From Enterobacter pseudoroggenkampii (lineage in GTDB: Bacteria > Pseudomonadota > Gammaproteobacteria > Enterobacterales > Enterobacteriaceae), in NCBI RefSeq assembly GCF_026420145.1, contig NZ_JAPMLV010000004.1:186001-250000 (forward strand): a stretch of DNA of 64,000 nt, in the 5' to 3' direction. Below are positions 58,700 through 64,000 of the stretch, piece after piece. Made by a program: the position numbers and the translations under genes. The notes below the pieces were generated by a model, which was given only the letters and a program-made list of their open reading frames with translations, was not told the origin of the DNA and did not search any database. Within the stretch, counting starts at the first letter, position 1; each line of letters begins with the position of its first letter.

Positions 58700-60931
58700 T
58701 TAGCCGCCGTGCAGACGACGCGCGTCAATCACATCCGGCACCTGGTTCAGCTTGCCGAGCACGCGGCCCAGCACCTGCAGGTTGTAGATTTCGATGGTCA
58801 TATCGATGGTGGCAAGCTGCTCGCGGGTATCGCTGCGGCTGGCGACGCCCAGCACGTTGACCTTTTCGTTGGCGAGAATGGTCGTGATGTCGCGCAGCAG
58901 GCCGCTGCGGTCGTTGGCGGTAACGCGCACCACCAGCGAATAGCCGGCGGAATAGCTCTCACCCCAGACCGCTTCCACGATGCGCTCCGGCGCATGCGAC
59001 TGAAGCTCGGCAAGCTGGTCGCAGTCGGAACGGTGAATCGAAATCCCGCGCCCCTGGGTGATAAAGCCGACGATATCGTCGCCCGGAATAGGCTGGCAGC
59101 AGCGGGCAATGTGGTGCATCAGATTGCCCACGCCCTCGACCACCACGCGGCCATTGTCTTTGCTGCGCTGCTGAGGCGCGTAGGTTTTCTGCTGCAGCTG
59201 CTTCAGCGCCGCCGCGTCCTGCTCTGCCGCGCTTGGCTTATTGAACTGCGCCTGCAGGAAGTTCACCATCTGATTCAGACGGATATCACCGCCGCCGATC
59301 GCCGCTAACAGCTCGTCAAGCTCGTTGAAGTTGTAGCGCGGCAGCAGGAATTTCTCCGCCTCTTTCAGGCTTATCCCGATATGCTCCAGCTCGTCGTCGA
59401 GGATCTGGCGACCGGCAAGGATGTTCTTGTCACGATCCTGTTTACGGAACCAGGCGTGAATTTTCGAGCGTCCGCGGCTGGTGGTGACATATCCCAGGTT
59501 CGGGTTAAGCCAGTCCCGGCTCGGGTTGGGCTGCTTCTGGGTAATGATTTCAATCTGGTCACCCATCTGCAATTGATAGGTGAACGGTACGATTCGTCCG
59601 CCGATTTTCGCCCCGATGCAGCGGTGCCCCACATCGCTGTGGATGTGGTAGGCAAAATCGAGCGGCGTAGAGCCCGCAGGCAGGTCGACAACGTCCCCTT
59701 TCGGGGTAAAGACATAGACCCGGTCATCAAAGACCTGGCTGCGCACTTCGTCGAGCATCTCGCCAGAGTCGGCCATCTCTTCCTGCCACGCAATCAGCTT
59801 GCGCAGCCAGGCAATACGGTCTTCATGTCCTGAACGCGCCCCGCCGGACGTACCTTCTTTGTATTTCCAGTGCGCGGCGACGCCCAGCTCGGCGTCCTCG
59901 TGCATCTGTTTGGTGCGGATCTGAATCTCGACCGTTTTGCCGCCAGGGCCAAGCACCACGGTATGGATAGACTGATAGCCGTTCGGTTTAGGGTTGGCGA
60001 CATAGTCATCGAACTCATCGGGCAGATGACGAAAGTGAGTGTGCACTATCCCCAGCGCGGCGTAGCAGTCCTGCAGACGCTCCGCCACGATACGCACGGC
60101 GCGCACGTCAAACAGCTCGTCAAAGGCGAGGTGTTTCTTCTGCATTTTGCGCCAGATGCTGTAGATATGCTTAGGCCGACCGTAGACTTCGGCGCGCACG
60201 TTCTCTTCTTTCATCGACTGGCGCAAGCCACCGACAAATTCCTCGATATAGTGCTCGCGGTCGATGCGGCGCTCGTGCAGGAGTTTGGCAATACGTTTAT
60301 ATTCCGCCGGGTGCAGATAGCGGAAGCAGTAATCTTCCAGCTCCCATTTCAGCTGACCAATCCCTAAGCGGTTCGCCAGCGGCGCATAGATGTTTGTACA
60401 CTCTTTGGCGGCGAGCACGCGCTCGTCTTCCGGCGCATCCTTCACCTCACGCAGGTGGGCAATACGCTCGGCCAGCTTGATGACCACGCAGCGGAAATCA
60501 TCCACCATGGCCAGCAGCATCCGGCGAACGTTATCAACCTGTTCTGAGGAGACGGAATCGGTGTGCGCGGCTTTGAGCTGGCGGATAGCCGCCATATCGC
60601 GCACGCCGTGGATCAGCGCGACGACGGATTTCCCGACGCTGTCGCGCAGTACGTCTTCGCTGACCACGTCCGCATCCGCGAGAGGGAACAGCAGCGCGGC
60701 CTGCAGCGTTTCGATGTCCATGTTCAGCATGGACAGGATTTCAACCATCTCCACGCCGCGCCACAGGAGAAGATCGGCGTCGGGATGCCCCTGCGTGGTG
60801 CGCAGACAATAGGCCCAGGTTTCGGTTAAGCGTTCACACGACTGCTGGCTGGAAATTCCCAGACTTGCGATCCATTTTTGTGGGTCAAACTCCCCAGCTT
60901 TATTGAGATGTGCACTTCTTACCGCAACCAT
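58700..60931 (-). CDS. relA: RelA, ribosome-associated (p)ppGpp synthetase
   Basis: The 743-residue protein has a degenerate HD-hydrolase domain (residues about 60-200; the HD pair is replaced in FPLADADV). The synthetase domain has YGRPKHIYSIWRKMQ and NPKPNGYQSIHT (Tyr/Gln/His substrate site). TGS (VYVFTPKGDVVDLPAGST), zinc-finger (HIARCCQPIPGDDI) and ACT domains follow. It senses uncharged tRNA on the ribosome in amino-acid starvation. Length close to E. coli (744). Confidence 0.99.
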   Translation of the reverse strand: MVAVRSAHLNKAGEFDPQKWIASLGISSQQSCERLTETWAYCLRTTQGHPDADLLLWRGVEMVEILSMLNMDIETLQAALLFPLADADVVSEDVLRDSVGKSVVALIHGVRDMAAIRQLKAAHTDSVSSEQVDNVRRMLLAMVDDFRCVVIKLAERIAHLREVKDAPEDERVLAAKECTNIYAPLANRLGIGQLKWELEDYCFRYLHPAEYKRIAKLLHERRIDREHYIEEFVGGLRQSMKEENVRAEVYGRPKHIYSIWRKMQKKHLAFDELFDVRAVRIVAERLQDCYAALGIVHTHFRHLPDEFDDYVANPKPNGYQSIHTVVLGPGGKTVEIQIRTKQMHEDAELGVAAHWKYKEGTSGGARSGHEDRIAWLRKLIAWQEEMADSGEMLDEVRSQVFDDRVYVFTPKGDVVDLPAGSTPLDFAYHIHSDVGHRCIGAKIGGRIVPFTYQLQMGDQIEIITQKQPNPSRDWLNPNLGYVTTSRGRSKIHAWFRKQDRDKNILAGRQILDDELEHIGISLKEAEKFLLPRYNFNELDELLAAIGGGDIRLNQMVNFLQAQFNKPSAAEQDAAALKQLQQKTYAPQQRSKDNGRVVVEGVGNLMHHIARCCQPIPGDDIVGFITQGRGISIHRSDCDQLAELQSHAPERIVEAVWGESYSAGYSLVVRVTANDRSGLLRDITTILANEKVNVLGVASRSDTREQLATIDMTIEIYNLQVLGRVLGKLNQVPDVIDARRLHGG

Positions 60932-60982
60932 TGTCCTCTCCTTTAGGGACCAGGGCCTGTCGAAGTCGACAAGCCAAACAAA

Positions 60983-62281
60983 TTAGATGTGCTCGAACAA
61001 CACCATCGATTCCAGATGACCAGTGTGCGGGAACATGTCCAGCATTGCCAGACGCTGAATCTGGTAACCCGCGCTAATTAATGCCTCACTGTCCCGGGCA
61101 AGCGTTGCCGGGTTACAGGAAACATAGACCACACGCTTTGGCGCGAGTTTAATAATATGCGCCATCACACCTGGGGCACCGGCACGCGCCGGGTCAAGCA
61201 GGATTTTATCAAAGCCCTGTTTTGCCCACGGCTGTTGGGTGACATCTTCCTCAAGATTTTGATGAAAGAATGTCACATTTTGCAAGCCGTTCTGCTGTGC
61301 GTTCTCCTGCCCTTTCGCCACCAGCGCCTCAACGCCTTCCACGCCGACGACGCTGGCCGCTTTTCGCGCCAGCGGCAGCGTGAAGTTGCCCATTCCGCAG
61401 AACAGATCGAGCACCCGATCGCTTTTCTGAACATCCAGCCACGCCAGCGCTTTCTCAACCATCTGCTGGTTAACACCGTCATTCACCTGAATGAAATCCC
61501 GCGGGCTGAACGTTAAGCGTAGTCCGTTTGACGCATACCATGGCACCTCACCGGTAACCTGCTCAAGTATCTCGCTTTGTGGTGCAAGGAAAAGCGCCAG
61601 GTCGTGTGAATGCGAAAAGCGTTCCAGTTTTTCGCGATCTTTTTTCGACAGCGGCGCGGTATGGCGCAGGACCATCAGCGGTCCATTGTTGGCCATGACC
61701 AGTTCGACATGCCCGAGATGGCGAATGCCGTCCAGCCCGGAGAGGCAGGTGCGCACATCCGGAAGCAATGCCTCAAGATGGGGCACCAAAATGGGGCACT
61801 GCTTCACATCAACGATGTCGCTGGAGCCGGCCTTGCGAAACCCCATCTCCAGCCGATCCGTTTTTGGCTGATAGCTGAGGCTCAGGCGTGCGCGCCGACG
61901 ATAGCCCCAGGGCTCATCGGCGAGAATTTCATTAACGTCATGTTTAAGCAGACGCGCCAGCGCGCGGCTTTTGCTTTTTTGCTGTAATTCTGTGCTCGCG
62001 TGCTGTTGCTGGCAGCCCCCACAAACGCCAAAATGTGGACAGCGGGGATTCACGCGCTCCGGACTATCGTTGAGGCGACGCTTAACCTGCCCGCGCGCGA
62101 ACTGGCGTTTATCTTCCGTCAGCGTAATTTCTGCTCGTTCTGTTGGCAGTAAACCTGTTATAAACAGAGCCTTACCATTGTGACGTGCCACTCCCTGACC
62201 AAACGGATCAAGGTCCGTGGCTTCAACAGTGATGATTTGACGCGTCGTCACGCGTCGCTTTGCAGAGTAGAATTGCGCCAT
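60983..62281 (-). CDS. rlmD: RlmD (RumA), 23S rRNA m5U1939 methyltransferase
   Basis: The 432-residue enzyme has a TRAM domain, then Fe-S ligands Cys81, Cys87 and Cys90 in [10 protein letters not shown]. The SAM motif is [16 protein letters not shown]. The catalytic Cys is in [15 protein letters not shown] 62281 ([10 protein letters not shown]) is chosen over 62299. Divergent from barA with a 57-bp gap. Confidence 0.98.
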   Translation of the reverse strand: MAQFYSAKRRVTTRQIITVEATDLDPFGQGVARHNGKALFITGLLPTERAEITLTEDKRQFARGQVKRRLNDSPERVNPRCPHFGVCGGCQQQHASTELQQKSKSRALARLLKHDVNEILADEPWGYRRRARLSLSYQPKTDRLEMGFRKAGSSDIVDVKQCPILVPHLEALLPDVRTCLSGLDGIRHLGHVELVMANNGPLMVLRHTAPLSKKDREKLERFSHSHDLALFLAPQSEILEQVTGEVPWYASNGLRLTFSPRDFIQVNDGVNQQMVEKALAWLDVQKSDRVLDLFCGMGNFTLPLARKAASVVGVEGVEALVAKGQENAQQNGLQNVTFFHQNLEEDVTQQPWAKQGFDKILLDPARAGAPGVMAHIIKLAPKRVVYVSCNPATLARDSEALISAGYQIQRLAMLDMFPHTGHLESMVLFEHI

Positions 62282-62338
62282 CGCCGAGATTTTTCTCACA
62301 TAAACATAATTATCTTAATTGTCCCATAACGGAACGCC

Positions 62339-64000
62339 ATGACCAACTACAGCCTGCGCGCGCGCATGATGATTTTGATCCTCGCCCCCACCGTTCTCAT
62401 CGGTTTGCTGCTGAGTATCTTCTTTGTGGTGCACCGCTATAACGATTTGCAGCGACAGCTGGAGGATGCAGGCGCCAGCATTATCGAACCGCTTGCCGTT
62501 TCCAGCGAGTACGGCATGAACCTGCAAAACCGCGAATCCATTGGGCAGTTAATCAGCGTACTCCACCGGCGCCACTCGGACATCGTACGCGCCATTTCCG
62601 TTTACGACGAACATAACCGCCTGTTTGTCACCTCGAATTTTCATCTCGATCCGGCGGCCCTGAAGATCCCGGACGGTACGCCGTTCCCGCGCCACCTCAC
62701 CGTATTGCGGCGCGGCGATATCATGATCCTGCGCACGCCGATCGTGTCGGAAAGCTATTCACCCGATGAATCTGCACAATCCGACGCCAAATCAAGCAAC
62801 AATATGCTGGGATATGTGGCGCTGGAGCTGGATCTCAAGTCGGTCCGGCTACAGCAGTATAAAGAGATCTTTATCTCTGGCGTGATGATGCTGTTCTGCA
62901 TCGGCATTGCGCTGATCTTCGGCTGGCGCTTGATGCGCGACGTGACGGGCCCCATCCGCAACATGGTTAACACGGTTGACCGCATCCGCCGGGGACAACT
63001 CGACAGCCGTGTGGAAGGGTTTATGCTGGGCGAGCTGGATATGCTGAAGAACGGCATCAACTCGATGGCCATGTCGCTGGCGGCGTACCACGAAGAGATG
63101 CAGCACAACGTTGACCAGGCGACGTCCGACCTGCGCGAAACGCTGGAGCAGATGGAGATCCAGAACGTTGAGCTGGATCTGGCGAAAAAGCGCGCTCAGG
63201 AAGCGGCGCGTATTAAGTCGGAATTCCTGGCCAATATGTCGCACGAGCTGCGTACGCCGCTCAACGGCGTGATCGGCTTCACCCGCCTGACCCTGAAAAG
63301 CGAGCTCAACCCGACCCAGCGCGATCACCTGCACACCATTGAGCGCTCGGCCAACAACCTGCTGGCGATCATCAACGACGTGCTGGACTTCTCCAAGCTG
63401 GAAGCGGGCAAACTTATCCTGGAAAGTATTCCGTTCCCGCTGCGCAGTACGCTCGATGAGGTGGTGACGCTGCTCGCGCACTCGTCGCACGACAAAGGCC
63501 TTGAGCTGACGCTCAACATTAAAAACGACGTGCCGGATAACGTCATTGGCGATCCGCTGCGCCTGCAGCAGGTCATTACCAACCTTGTCGGGAATGCCAT
63601 TAAATTCACCGAAAGCGGTAACATCGACATTCTGGTAGAAAAACGCTCGATCAGCAGCAATAAAGTGCAGATTGAAGTCCAGATCCGCGATACCGGCATC
63701 GGGATTCCGGAGCGGGATCAGTCGCGTCTGTTCCAGGCGTTCCGTCAGGCGGATGCCAGTATCTCCCGCCGTCATGGCGGCACCGGCCTGGGGCTGGTGA
63801 TCACGCAACGCCTGGTGAACGAGATGGGCGGCGATATCTCTTTCCACAGCCAGCCGAACCGCGGTTCAACCTTCTGGTTCCACATTAATCTGGACCTCAA
63901 TCCAAACGTATTGACCGATGGCCCGGTGACGGACTGCCTGAAAGGCAAGCGTCTGGCCTACGTCGAACCTAACGCTGCGGCGGCGCAGTGCGCGCTCGAC
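62339..64000 (+). CDS. barA: BarA, hybrid sensor kinase of BarA-UvrY (3' end cut by window)
   Basis: 554 codons are visible. Membrane helix 1 ([20 protein letters not shown], residues 10-29), a periplasmic sensor region, helix 2 (near 177-197) and a HAMP domain ([19 protein letters not shown]) are followed by a coiled coil. The dimerisation domain has [11 protein letters not shown] with phospho-acceptor His302. ATPase boxes are [10 protein letters not shown] (N), [10 protein letters not shown] (G1) and GGTGLGL (G2). Receiver and Hpt domains would lie beyond the window. It responds to short-chain carboxylates and activates csrB/csrC through UvrY. Confidence 0.97.
   Translation, partial: MTNYSLRARMMILILAPTVLIGLLLSIFFVVHRYNDLQRQLEDAGASIIEPLAVSSEYGMNLQNRESIGQLISVLHRRHSDIVRAISVYDEHNRLFVTSNFHLDPAALKIPDGTPFPRHLTVLRRGDIMILRTPIVSESYSPDESAQSDAKSSNNMLGYVALELDLKSVRLQQYKEIFISGVMMLFCIGIALIFGWRLMRDVTGPIRNMVNTVDRIRRGQLDSRVEGFMLGELDMLKNGINSMAMSLAAYHEEMQHNVDQATSDLRETLEQMEIQNVELDLAKKRAQEAARIKSEFLANMSHELRTPLNGVIGFTRLTLKSELNPTQRDHLHTIERSANNLLAIINDVLDFSKLEAGKLILESIPFPLRSTLDEVVTLLAHSSHDKGLELTLNIKNDVPDNVIGDPLRLQQVITNLVGNAIKFTESGNIDILVEKRSISSNKVQIEVQIRDTGIGIPERDQSRLFQAFRQADASISRRHGGTGLGLVITQRLVNEMGGDISFHSQPNRGSTFWFHINLDLNPNVLTDGPVTDCLKGKRLAYVEPNAAAAQCALD

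Overview
This window is a stretch of enterobacterial core chromosome. Gene order and protein sequences follow the E. coli segment hypF/hydN - asc - hyc - hyp - fhlA - mutS - rpoS - nlpD - pcm - surE - truD - ispF - ispD - ftsB - cys - queD/queE - eno - pyrG - mazG - relA - rlmD - barA. GC-rich codon use, a cysG-type gene heading the cysDNC operon, a kpd-type hydroxyarylate decarboxylase locus, and REP elements of the GCCGGGTGGCG...CCCGGC type suggest Enterobacter or a close relative (Klebsiella, Lelliottia, Leclercia); the genus is inferred. No rRNA, tRNA, insertion sequence, prophage or CRISPR array was seen.

1-16291 holds anaerobic formate/hydrogen metabolism. It starts with a partial hydN (reverse strand), followed by the asc aryl-beta-glucoside cassette (ascG divergent from ascFB). 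Next come the formate hydrogenlyase (hydrogenase-3) operon hycABCDEFGHI on the reverse strand and the divergent maturation operon hypABCDE. fhlA, the activator of all these units, follows at 16349. Sigma-54 promoters and nested FhlA-type palindromes are readable between hycA and hypA, with further FhlA-like motifs in hycA/hycB and upstream of hydN.

18421-31620 is the most variable part. It contains a Fur-box-preceded iron-type ABC importer plus an MFS gene, ygbA under an NsrR-like palindrome, a small SymE-like toxin gene behind a LexA box, mutS, and the three-subunit hydroxyarylic acid decarboxylase (B, C, D) with a divergent MarR regulator. A LysR - MFS - SnoaL-like cluster built around a perfect 25-bp palindrome closes it.

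31632-49773 is housekeeping and sulfur assimilation: rpoS-nlpD-pcm-surE-truD-ispFD-ftsB-ygbE, then cysC-cysN-cysD-cysG (all reverse), iap, cysH-cysI-cysJ, and queD and queE. The cys genes together take sulfate to sulfide and supply siroheme to CysI. The iap-cysH gap, which carries the type I-E CRISPR-Cas locus in E. coli K-12, is only about 70 bp here.

49822-54546 is accessory: nanE plus a glucose-family PTS permease with a divergent RpiR-type regulator, then an AT-rich spacer and a stand-alone thioester-reductase-like SDR gene. 54600-64000 returns to core genes: eno, pyrG, mazG, relA (no mazEF between them), rlmD, and the 5' part of barA, cut by the window end.

The most interesting items are the SOS-controlled SymE-like locus with a possible antisense promoter, the paired operators of the decarboxylase/MarR locus, the 25-bp palindrome of the LysR/MFS pair, the nanE/PTS/RpiR unit, the AT-rich SDR island, and a Cys replacing the usual Asp in a conserved HypE motif. 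None can be claimed as an undescribed system from sequence alone.
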